A stretch of 6,342 nucleotides of DNA from Campylobacteraceae bacterium (GTDB lineage: Bacteria > Campylobacterota > Campylobacteria > Campylobacterales > Sulfurospirillaceae), in NCBI GenBank assembly GCA_027011025.1, contig JALVAU010000394.1:1-6342 (forward strand). The letters are read 5' to 3'. Below the pieces are notes generated by a model. It was not told the DNA's origin. It did not search any database and saw nothing but the letters and a program-made list of their open reading frames with translations. Made by a program: the position numbers and the translations under genes. This document shows positions 1 through 6,324 of this stretch, one piece after another (within the stretch, counting starts at the first letter, position 1; every line of letters starts with the position of its first letter).

Positions 1-50
1 GAGTAATAATATAGAAATCCTACAAAATATATAAATGCTAATTTTTCCTA

Positions 51-79
51 TTGACATATTATTTTTATTTAGTTAAAAT
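51..79 (+). promoter_or_regulatory. sigma70-type promoter of the desulforubrerythrin gene
   Basis: A perfect -35 hexamer TTGACA (51-56) and a -10 hexamer TAAAAT (74-79, one mismatch to TATAAT) are separated by the optimal 17 bp. Transcription should start near 86, giving a leader of about 23 nt before the ATG at 109. The leader holds the ribosome binding site AAAGGA (96-101), 7 nt before the start. A clear -35 box is notable because housekeeping promoters in this phylum often lack one. I see no convincing operator palindrome. Confidence 0.75.
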
Positions 80-108
80 ACGGTTATCAAAACATAAAGG
101 ATATTATC

Positions 109-768
109 ATGAGACAGTATGAAACTTACAAATGCGCTAAATGCGGAAATGTAGTAGAGGTTCAAAATGTAGGGGGCGGTACACTTACATGTTGCGGGGA
201 AGATATGGAGATGGTTACCGAAAATCTAACAGCAGTAAACTTGATGAAAGCATTTGCAGGAGAGTCTCAGGCTAGAAATAAATATGAGTATTTTGCAAAA
301 GTAGCACAAAAAGAGGGTTTGAGAGATATAGCAGCGCATTTTCAAAGGGCAGCAAATAATGAAAAAACTCATGCGAAATTAGAACTTAAACTTTACAATA
401 AAATGATTCATGATTTAGAAGATGGTTTTGGCGATACAAAAGCAAACCTTCAAATAGCAGTAGATGGTGAAAGCTATGAAAATACAACTATGTACCCTGA
501 TTTTGAAGCAATCGCTAAAGCAGAAGGATACAAGGATGCAGCAACTCTATTCAGAGGCATAGGCAAAGTTGAAGTTGAACATGAAAAAATGTACAAAATG
601 CTTCTTGCGAGATTAGAGAATGGAGAAGAATTTGTCAGTGAAGACGGAGAAGAGGCTTGGATTTGTGAAGTATGTGGACATATTCACTATGGCAAAAAGC
701 CACCTAAAATCTGCCCTGTATGTAAACATCCACAAGAGTATCAGTCAAGATTGATTGAGCCAAAATAG
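109..768 (+). CDS. rrc: desulforubrerythrin (Rrc-type rubrerythrin), peroxide reductase
   Basis: A cytoplasmic non-heme iron protein that reduces hydrogen peroxide to water with electrons from NAD(P)H via a reductase partner (known for rubrerythrins). Three domains are visible. First is an N-terminal desulforedoxin-like knuckle with C9, C12, C28 and C29 (CxxC followed by CC), the kind that binds one Fe(Cys)4. Next is a four-helix ferritin-like domain at about 40-175 with diiron ligands E52, E85-xx-H88, E139 and E155-xx-H158. Last is a C-terminal rubredoxin domain with C186, C189, C202 and C205. This order and the length of 219 aa match the Campylobacter jejuni Rrc protein, not ordinary rubrerythrin, which lacks the first domain. 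The start is supported by AAAGGA 7 nt upstream and by a strong promoter. The gene stands alone and converges on the PII gene. The domain call is near certain; the physiological substrate is inferred from the family. Confidence 0.95.
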   Translation: MRQYETYKCAKCGNVVEVQNVGGGTLTCCGEDMEMVTENLTAVNLMKAFAGESQARNKYEYFAKVAQKEGLRDIAAHFQRAANNEKTHAKLELKLYNKMIHDLEDGFGDTKANLQIAVDGESYENTTMYPDFEAIAKAEGYKDAATLFRGIGKVEVEHEKMYKMLLARLENGEEFVSEDGEEAWICEVCGHIHYGKKPPKICPVCKHPQEYQSRLIEPK

Positions 769-776
769 ATAAAAAC

Positions 777-796
777 AGGGTCGCTACAGCGACCCT
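777..796. terminator. shared hairpin terminator between two convergent genes
   Basis: An 8-bp perfect stem, AGGGTCGC (777-784) with GCGACCCT (789-796), closes a 4-nt loop. It lies in the 34-bp gap between the desulforubrerythrin stop and the PII stop. Read on the minus strand the stem is followed by GTTTTTATC, a proper U-tract, so it is best viewed as the intrinsic terminator of the PII transcript. On the plus strand the following bases (ATAAACTTATATT) are U-poor, so termination of the desulforubrerythrin transcript is likely weaker. Confidence 0.85.
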
Positions 797-802
797 ATAA
801 AC

Positions 803-1162
<360 letters not shown>

Positions 1163-1167
1163 CTATT

Positions 1168-1198
1168 TAGGGTGCCTTTAATAACCCTATATATTATA
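1168..1198 (-). promoter_or_regulatory. possible promoter and leader hairpin of the PII gene
   Basis: On the minus strand a perfect -10 hexamer TATAAT (1193-1198) lies about 50 bp before the PII start. No good -35 hexamer is seen 17 bp upstream. The expected 5' leader contains a short stem, TAGGGT (1168-1173) with ACCCTA (1184-1189), around a 10-nt loop. The stem has no U-tract and so is not a convincing terminator for the upstream isomerase gene. The PII gene may therefore have its own promoter, read-through from the operon, or both. Confidence 0.45.
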
Positions 1199-1211
1199 TC
1201 TTATTTTTTAT

Positions 1212-1739
1212 TTACTTTAGCAGAGCTTTTACAATATACTGCTTTGCTAAAGGTCTATTTTGCGCACCTACAGGAGTATTTTCAATTTTTTTAACTACCC
1301 CAAAGCCTTTTACTACCCTACCAAATATAGTGTATCCGCCATTTAGCCAAGGAGTTGGAACTGTTGTTATAAAAAACTGACTTCCATTTGTATTTCTTCC
1401 TCTATTTGCCATAGCTAAATAAAATGGCTTATCAAAAATTAGATTTGCCTTAAACTCATCTTTAAAAGGATGTCCCCAGATAGACTCGCCACCTCTACCT
1501 GTTCCTGTTGGATCTCCACCTTGAATCATAAAATTTTTTATAACTCTATGGAAAATTATCCCATCATAATATCCTCTTTTAACCAAAGTTTCAAAGTTTT
1601 CACAGGCTTTTGGCGCCACTTTTGGATAGAGTTGCAACTCTATATCACCCTGATTTGTCTTTAAAACAACAATATCATTTGCAAAGACAAATGATGAAAT
1701 CAATAACAATACTAACACAATCTTTCTAATCACAATCAC
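1212..1739 (-). CDS. exported cyclophilin-type peptidyl-prolyl cis-trans isomerase
   Basis: Catalyses cis-trans isomerisation of proline peptide bonds, here probably in the periplasm. The N-terminus has a basic start (RK), a hydrophobic core LVLLLISSF and a signal-peptidase site after VFA, near residue 20. The cyclophilin fold fills the rest, with FHR (R65), FMIQGGD (F70, Q73), SQFFITT (F122-F123) and W131 in PWLNGGYTIFG. These match the catalytic R55, F60, Q63, F113 and W121 of human cyclophilin A. Two GTG starts are possible. The one at 1739 makes a GTGA 4-bp overlap with the response regulator stop, but abuts AAAGGGG (1739-1745). The one at 1733 has that sequence at a normal 5-nt distance and yields 173 aa. 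Either way translation is coupled to the regulator gene. It is the last gene of the signalling operon; a folding role for the operon's membrane or periplasmic products is possible but unproven. Confidence 0.93.
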   Translation of the reverse strand: MIVIRKIVLVLLLISSFVFANDIVVLKTNQGDIELQLYPKVAPKACENFETLVKRGYYDGIIFHRVIKNFMIQGGDPTGTGRGGESIWGHPFKDEFKANLIFDKPFYLAMANRGRNTNGSQFFITTVPTPWLNGGYTIFGRVVKGFGVVKKIENTPVGAQNRPLAKQYIVKALLK

Positions 1740-2392
1740 CCCTTTAACAGTTTTTTATTTGTAAACTTATATACTTTATTTTTTTGTTTCTCTAAGATAC
1801 CAGAGAGCATAAGCTGTTTAAACATACCGACAACAGTTGGCTTGCTTACACCTACATTGTCCATAATCTCTTGATATGAACCATAAAATATATTTTCATC
1901 ATCCAAATGATTCATTATGTATTTTAATATCTCTATCTTTTTTCCACCTATTAAAGCAGCCAAACCCTCTACAACAAAAGAACAGTCTTCTAACTCTTTT
2001 TTTTGAACTATTGGAAGCATGATATTGTATATGGAGTCTATCATCTCTTTTATATTTATAGGCTTCATAATAAAGCCCTCAACATGCAATTTTATAGCAT
2101 CTATAAGATACTGTGTATCGGTAAAAGCCGTAGTGATAATCGAGGGAATCTCTTTGTTATGCTCATACTTTAACTTTTTAAGCATATCTATGCCGCCTAA
2201 ATTTGGCATTATTACGTCCGTAATTATCAAATCTATTTCTTTGCTTAAGGCTATATCCAAGCCCTCTTTACCATCATTGGCAACTATTATCTCTTTGACG
2301 AAATCACTCAATATCATTTTTGTCTGATTCTGAACTGACAATTCATCTTCTACATATAAAATAACTATATCTTTTAAGCTATTAAAATCCAT
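1736..2392 (-). CDS. response regulator with a winged-helix (RepL-like) output domain
   Basis: Receiver domain at residues 5-120: acidic pair E15-D16, phosphoacceptor D59 in LIITDVIMPN, T88 and K110 in FIMKPI are all present, so it should accept phosphate. The C-terminal part (about 135-218) is not of the usual OmpR, NarL or NtrC class. It has a helical lead-in, then a helix-turn-helix, SYQEIMDNVGVSKPTVVGMF at 172-191, and a short wing ending in KNKVYKF. By eye this resembles the winged helix of the RepL plasmid-replication family and related regulators, so DNA binding is likely; the family name is my inference. The ATG at 2392 has AGGAGG (2398-2403) 5 nt upstream. The start overlaps the end of the kinase gene by 11 bp, so the kinase is the obvious partner. 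Confidence 0.93.
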   Translation of the reverse strand: MDFNSLKDIVILYVEDELSVQNQTKMILSDFVKEIIVANDGKEGLDIALSKEIDLIITDVIMPNLGGIDMLKKLKYEHNKEIPSIITTAFTDTQYLIDAIKLHVEGFIMKPINIKEMIDSIYNIMLPIVQKKELEDCSFVVEGLAALIGGKKIEILKYIMNHLDDENIFYGSYQEIMDNVGVSKPTVVGMFKQLMLSGILEKQKNKVYKFTNKKLLKG

Positions 2393-3995
2393 TTTTTCCT
2401 CCTAATGGTAAAGTTATCTTCATTTTTGTACACTTTTCAAAGAACTCTTTATCCTTAAAAGAGTGCGAACAATTTTGGGCAACTATCTCTCCACCCATCT
2501 GCTTTTCTATAATTTGCCCTGACATATAAAGCCCTATTCCCGTCCCTGCTGATCTGTGTTTTGTAGTAAAATACGGTTCAAATATTCTATCTATTACATC
2601 CTCTCTGATACCGCCTCCGTTATCATAAACCTCTATATACCCATTTGAGTTATCATGATATATGATAGCTTCTATCAATTTTACACTAGGATTTGTTTCA
2701 TTTAAAGCATCCTTTGAGTTAGAAAAAAGATTTATTATGACCTGTGAAAATTCATTTGGATAGCCATTTATTTTGAAGTCGTTCTTGCACACTACATCTA
2801 TATCTATATTATATTTTTTAAAGTACGAAGATAGTATTTGGGCACTTTTACTCACATTATCTCTCACGCCAAAAAGTGAAGTTGTCTTATTTGGATTAAA
2901 AAAATTTCTAAAATCATCTATAGTCTTTGACATATTTTCTGCCAACATAAAACCCTCTTTGACTTGAGAATCTATAAAGTCATCATTGATTTCGAGTTTT
3001 AACATCCTTCTGGTTTGAAAACTTTGAATTATCAGACTTAGTGCATTTAAAGGCTGCCTCCATTGATGAGCAATATTTCCTATCATCTCTCCCATTGCTG
3101 CTAAACGAGATTGCCTGAACATTATCTCATCTTTTTCACGGCTTTTTTGAACTTCTTGCTTTATTTTTGCCTCTAAGTTTCTGTTTAGTTCTTGGAGCTC
3201 CTTCGTCTTCTCTTGCACCATATTTTCCAAACTGTTATGAAGATGTCTTATATTTTGTAAAATAATCAAAGCAATCAGTGCTGCAAATGATATGGTTCCT
3301 ATCGTGCCGGCAACAATCCACTCAAAAGTATTTGTATAAACTTTGTCGGTATTTTTCTTCCCTCTTTTTGATGCCTCAAGATTGATATTTATCAATTGGG
3401 TTAAATCGATATTTATAGAATAGACTGTTGGATATAGTTGATTTTGCATTGTTGTATATACTGTCTGATTTTCATTTAGTTTATACAGCTTAAAAATACT
3501 ATTTAAGATACTATCTACAAAGTCAATTTTTTGCTCTATCTTGTCAACTAACTCTTTTTCATCACTAAAACTAGAAATACTTGAAGTTTTTTTATCTACA
3601 AGTCCCCAAGATTTTAAAAATTTTATTACAAGATCACTATCATCTATCTTAAAGCTTTGCTTATACTCTTGCCAATTATCCCTTATAAGGTCTTGTGCTA
3701 ACAATACAACATCTCTGCCTTGTTTATATGTTATATTGCCTTTCTCCATATCTCTTAGTGTGTCTAAAATATTAACACTATATATATCCTTTAGATTTTC
3801 AAGCTCAATCGTAGGGAGCATTCTCTTTGCGTATAAGATATTAAAATTGTTTCTCATCCTGCTTAAGCCTATATGAGAGAAACTTCCGATAAAAAGCATA
3901 CCCATAACCATAACTAAAAAAAGTAGAGATGTTTTTTTAGCTATAGTCATATTATCAATACTGTTTATAATTTTTAAAATAGGACTATTTTTCAT
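2382..3995 (-). CDS. membrane sensor histidine kinase with helical periplasmic domain
   Basis: Autophosphorylates on histidine in response to an external signal and passes phosphate to the adjacent regulator. In the 537-aa reading from ATG 3995: membrane segment about 23-45, a mostly helical periplasmic domain about 46-224 resembling the four-helix bundle of chemoreceptors, a second membrane segment about 225-248, a coiled-coil linker 255-290, then the H-box GNIAHQWRQPLNAL with H310. The ATPase domain has N422/N426/D429 (N-box), DNGGGI at 458, F-box IFEPYFTTK at 471 and GTGIGL at 484. All key residues are present. There is no PAS domain and no HAMP domain is recognised. A TTG at 4019 would add eight residues. 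I prefer the ATG because it gives an 11-bp overlap with the binding-protein gene, the same as at the kinase-regulator junction, although its Shine-Dalgarno (GGAAAGAAG) is weak. Confidence 0.94.
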   Translation of the reverse strand: MKNSPILKIINSIDNMTIAKKTSLLFLVMVMGMLFIGSFSHIGLSRMRNNFNILYAKRMLPTIELENLKDIYSVNILDTLRDMEKGNITYKQGRDVVLLAQDLIRDNWQEYKQSFKIDDSDLVIKFLKSWGLVDKKTSSISSFSDEKELVDKIEQKIDFVDSILNSIFKLYKLNENQTVYTTMQNQLYPTVYSINIDLTQLININLEASKRGKKNTDKVYTNTFEWIVAGTIGTISFAALIALIILQNIRHLHNSLENMVQEKTKELQELNRNLEAKIKQEVQKSREKDEIMFRQSRLAAMGEMIGNIAHQWRQPLNALSLIIQSFQTRRMLKLEINDDFIDSQVKEGFMLAENMSKTIDDFRNFFNPNKTTSLFGVRDNVSKSAQILSSYFKKYNIDIDVVCKNDFKINGYPNEFSQVIINLFSNSKDALNETNPSVKLIEAIIYHDNSNGYIEVYDNGGGIREDVIDRIFEPYFTTKHRSAGTGIGLYMSGQIIEKQMGGEIVAQNCSHSFKDKEFFEKCTKMKITLPLGGKNGF

Positions 3996-5151
3996 CACTT
4001 CTTTCCAAGAGAGGCTCAAACATCTTATTTTTATAGACGATTAGATGTACCCTATGCAAGCATGGACACTCAGTGGATTCTGATTTATTTCTTGTGCTGC
4101 TTTGTATCAGAAGAGACAGCTGCTGCATTTTTTGAACAAATTGACTTTTGGTAAAATTTTCGCCAACATCTCTAAAAAGTTGAACTGTCATCTTGGCAAC
4201 AAAATATCCCTCCAAAGATATAAAACCAAAATCGGATTTTGGATAATACTTGCTCATAATCTCCCTATACTCTATAACCTGCTTAGTTCTTGATGTCCAA
4301 GGAGACGGAACAACTTGAGAAAAAATTATATTTTTAGACTTATAGTCTAAAGTTTTAAGCAGGAGCTTTGGGTTTACAAATGAGAGTGTTCCAAAATTTA
4401 TGTTTTTTATGATTTTTCTCTTTTTTCTAGCTCTTTTGATAAATTGAGCTACCGGCATAGTTGTACCAACTAATATAATCGCCTCTGGTCTTGTTAGACT
4501 TATCTCATAAAGAGCATTACCGACTGAGAGAGTGTTTCTCTTATAGCTTCCTTCTCCTATAACTTTTAAATTTCTTTTACTCAGTGCCTCCCTGACGCCT
4601 CTTAAGCCAGATCTTCCATAACTGTCATTTTGATAAAAAACAGCTATTCTCGTAAACTGCTTTTTATCAACAAAATAGCTTATTAGCTTTTCTGTCTCTT
4701 CTTTGTAACTCACTCTAGCGTTCAGTATTAATGGATTTTTATCTTTTCTTAAAAAATCTGCCCCAGAAAATGCTCCTAAAAATGGGATTTCATTTTTAAT
4801 TGCAATAGGCAAAATAGCCTTTGAAATTGGAGTACCAACCGTACCAAAAAAAGCAAATATTTTATCTTTTTTCACAAACAGTTTGGCATTTTTGATAGCA
4901 AGCCTTGGCTCATATCTATCATCTCTCGTAAGCAACCTTATAAATCTCCCATATACTCCACCTTTATCATTGACGCTTTGAAAATATGCATTTGCGCCCA
5001 TAAATATATCTTCCCCTAAATCACTTTTATTGCCGGAAAAAGGTGCGCTCATACCTAGCCTTATCTCATCATCATCAAATTTAGGCTCATAATTATATAG
5101 CACAAGCATAACGACTATAAAAACTGCTACGAAAGATAATATTTTATTCAT
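3985..5151 (-). CDS. LivJ-type periplasmic binding protein, probable sensor input of the kinase
   Basis: A 388-aa type I periplasmic binding protein of the branched-chain amino acid/amide family. Residues 5-19 form one hydrophobic segment with no lipobox and no clear cleavage site, so it may stay anchored in the inner membrane facing the periplasm. The mature part begins EIRLGMSAPFSG and has the usual two-lobe signatures: GEDIFMGANAYFQSVNDKGG (46-65), FFGTVGTPIS (101-110), IAVFYQNDSYGRSGL (169-183) and a final strand HRVHLIVYKNKMFEPL. No permease or ATPase genes lie in the window, and its 3' end overlaps the kinase gene by 11 bp. I therefore infer a TorT-like role, presenting a ligand to the kinase, not transport. 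The ligand cannot be read from the sequence. An unusual C362-P-C364 pair sits near the C-terminus. The start ATG has no Shine-Dalgarno. Confidence 0.92.
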   Translation of the reverse strand: MNKILSFVAVFIVVMLVLYNYEPKFDDDEIRLGMSAPFSGNKSDLGEDIFMGANAYFQSVNDKGGVYGRFIRLLTRDDRYEPRLAIKNAKLFVKKDKIFAFFGTVGTPISKAILPIAIKNEIPFLGAFSGADFLRKDKNPLILNARVSYKEETEKLISYFVDKKQFTRIAVFYQNDSYGRSGLRGVREALSKRNLKVIGEGSYKRNTLSVGNALYEISLTRPEAIILVGTTMPVAQFIKRARKKRKIIKNINFGTLSFVNPKLLLKTLDYKSKNIIFSQVVPSPWTSRTKQVIEYREIMSKYYPKSDFGFISLEGYFVAKMTVQLFRDVGENFTKSQFVQKMQQLSLLIQSSTRNKSESTECPCLHRVHLIVYKNKMFEPLLERSDEK

Positions 5152-5222
5152 AAGTAGTATAATAACAAGAAATATTTATAAAAAAGCTGAATTTTGTTAA
5201 ATAAATTTAACTAAGGAAACAA
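5152..5222. promoter_or_regulatory. divergent promoter region with a 16-bp palindrome
   Basis: This 71-bp gap must carry the promoters of both the minus-strand signalling operon and the plus-strand methyltransferase. For the operon, TATACT (minus strand, 5156-5161) lies only 4 nt from the ATG, so if used as a -10 the message would be leaderless; that fits the absence of a Shine-Dalgarno. For the methyltransferase, AAGGA (5213-5217) sits 5 nt before its ATG. Just upstream is the palindrome GTTAAAT-AA-ATTTAAC (5196-5211), a candidate operator. No good -35 box is seen on either strand. Confidence 0.5.
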
Positions 5223-5861
5223 ATGAAGTGCAAAATATGCCACACCAATACAAAAATCTTAAGAGACAACCTCACAAAAGAGATATATGAGATATGTTCA
5301 CATTGTGAAGCTATATCTTTGCAGGATAAATTTATAGTGACGAAAAAAAGAGAGAAAGCCCAGTATGAAAACCACAATAACAGTTTTGAAAGTAGAGGTT
5401 ATGTAGAGATGTTTGAAAAGTTTTTAGACTATTTTTGGCAAAATTTAGATAAAAATGCAACAAATGCTTTGGATTTTGGTTCCGGTCCAGGACCTGTTTT
5501 AGCGCAGATACTCAAAAGCAAAGCTCTACATGTAGATACCTATGATAAATTTTATCAACCTGAAGAACTATATAAAGATAAAAAATACGATCTTATAACA
5601 TCAACAGAAGTTTTTGAACACTTGCAAAACCCTCTTGATACCCTCTGTCTCTTTAAAAAACACCTAAAAAAAGGTGGACTGATAGCTATAATGACACTTT
5701 TTCATGACAATAATGAAGAGAATTTTTGGAAATGGTGGTACAGAAGAGACCCCACACATATACTCTTTTATACTCCAAAAACTTTTGAAGTTTTAGCAGA
5801 TATGTGCGGTCTGAAGATATTAAAGTGTGACGACAGGAGGGTAGTCGTACTTACTTTTTAA
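5223..5861 (+). CDS. class I SAM-dependent methyltransferase with N-terminal Cys4 motif
   Basis: A 212-aa protein that probably transfers a methyl group from S-adenosylmethionine; the acceptor is unknown. Residues 1-30 hold a probable zinc knuckle, C3-xx-C6 and C25-xx-C28. The Rossmann-type domain follows: motif I LDFGSGPG (83-90), an acidic residue after strand 2 (D105 or D108), YDLITSTEVFEHLQNP (122-137) as the strand-4 region, LKKGGLIAIMTLF (148-160), then a tryptophan-rich stretch and DPTHILFYTPKTFEVLA (176-192), typical of the Methyltransf_23/11 group. At 212 aa it lacks any long extra domain. The start is supported by AAGGA 5 nt upstream. It is transcribed away from the signalling operon and its stop overlaps the end of the cytochrome gene by 11 bp on the opposite strand. 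No neighbour reveals the substrate. Confidence 0.85.
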   Translation: MKCKICHTNTKILRDNLTKEIYEICSHCEAISLQDKFIVTKKREKAQYENHNNSFESRGYVEMFEKFLDYFWQNLDKNATNALDFGSGPGPVLAQILKSKALHVDTYDKFYQPEELYKDKKYDLITSTEVFEHLQNPLDTLCLFKKHLKKGGLIAIMTLFHDNNEENFWKWWYRRDPTHILFYTPKTFEVLADMCGLKILKCDDRRVVVLTF

Positions 5862-6153
5862 GGGTTGGAATATAATCAGCCAAAGCTTTGATTTGTTCTT
5901 TACTTAAACTAGAAACTTGCCCTTTCATGATGCCCTTCATAGCACCGCCAAATGTACCTGCCTTATAGCCTTGTAATGCAGAGACTATTTTATCTGATTT
6001 CCAAGCATTAATCACCTCTGATCTACCAAGTGCTTTTTTCTGTGCATTTGCACCATGACATCCTGCACACTTTTTAAATAGTGTGGCTCCATCGTCTGCG
6101 GCCATAACATTCATGGCAAAAACAGCTAGTGCTGCTAAAATTACTTTTCTCAT
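5851..6153 (-). CDS. periplasmic monoheme cytochrome c (c-553 type)
   Basis: A small soluble electron carrier, in this phylum the likely donor to the cbb3-type cytochrome oxidase (family knowledge). From ATG 6153 it is 100 aa: signal peptide MRKVILAALAVFAMNVMA with cleavage before ADD, then heme-binding C29-A-G-C32-H33 and a C-terminal helix KEQIKALADYIPTLKK. The CAGCHG, KKALG and IKALADYIPTLK parts line up by eye with Helicobacter pylori cytochrome c-553. By the same alignment M76, in GIMKGQ, is the probable sixth heme ligand; M72 is the alternative. The start is fixed by AAGGAG (6160-6165) 6 nt upstream and by the signal peptide. The open frame extends further upstream only through the repeat region and is not part of the protein. 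Its own promoter is not obvious, because repeats begin about 7 bp before the ribosome binding site. Confidence 0.94.
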   Translation of the reverse strand: MRKVILAALAVFAMNVMAADDGATLFKKCAGCHGANAQKKALGRSEVINAWKSDKIVSALQGYKAGTFGGAMKGIMKGQVSSLSKEQIKALADYIPTLKK

Positions 6154-6183
6154 CTTAAACTCCTTTTTTATTTTATTATCCCC

Positions 6184-6244
6184 TCTGCCCATAAATAGTA
6201 CTTTAAAGATTTTTTGCATCTTTAAAGTACTATTTATGGGCAGA
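6184..6244. repeat. perfect 27-bp inverted repeat with 7-nt loop
   Basis: Arms 6184-6210 and 6218-6244 are exact reverse complements, 27 bp each, around the loop TTTTTGC. The arm starts TCTGCCCATAAATAG. This is far stronger than an ordinary terminator stem and has no U-tract on the side facing the cytochrome gene. It ends 18 bp before the ribosome binding site of that gene, so it would lie in the 5' leader of any transcript starting further upstream. It occupies the variable slot of the repeat array described separately. Confidence 0.95.
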
Positions 6245-6297
6245 TTCCTCGCGACTAAAGCTTCACCTGTCGGTGAGAAATACCTATTATTGTCCCC

Positions 6298-6324
6298 TTT
6301 TATAGGAGCAAAGCCCCCATAAAA
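6298..6324 (-). repeat. second hairpin of the array, pairs best as minus-strand RNA
   Basis: TTTTAT (6298-6303) pairs with ATAAAA (6319-6324), continued inward by GGAGC and GCCCC around a 3-nt loop. As plus-strand sequence the 12-bp stem has two A-C mismatches (6304/6318 and 6307/6315). On the minus strand the same positions are G-T, which pair as G-U in RNA. The wobble compensation suggests that structure in a minus-strand transcript, heading into the cytochrome gene, is what matters. Confidence 0.7.

Noticed and set aside
2019..2327. Plus-strand open frames inside the regulator, kinase, binding-protein and isomerase genes
   Set aside because: They are antisense shadows of well-supported genes, with no ribosome binding sites or recognisable domains.
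3996..4019. TTG start of the kinase at 4019
   Set aside because: A TTG start would make a longer overlap (35 bp) with the binding-protein gene. ATG 3995 gives the same 11-bp overlap as the next junction.
6083..6322. Plus-strand 79-aa open frame across the repeat region and the cytochrome start
   Set aside because: It runs antisense to the signal peptide of the cytochrome and through both inverted repeat arms, and has no ribosome binding site. It is a by-product of the repeats.
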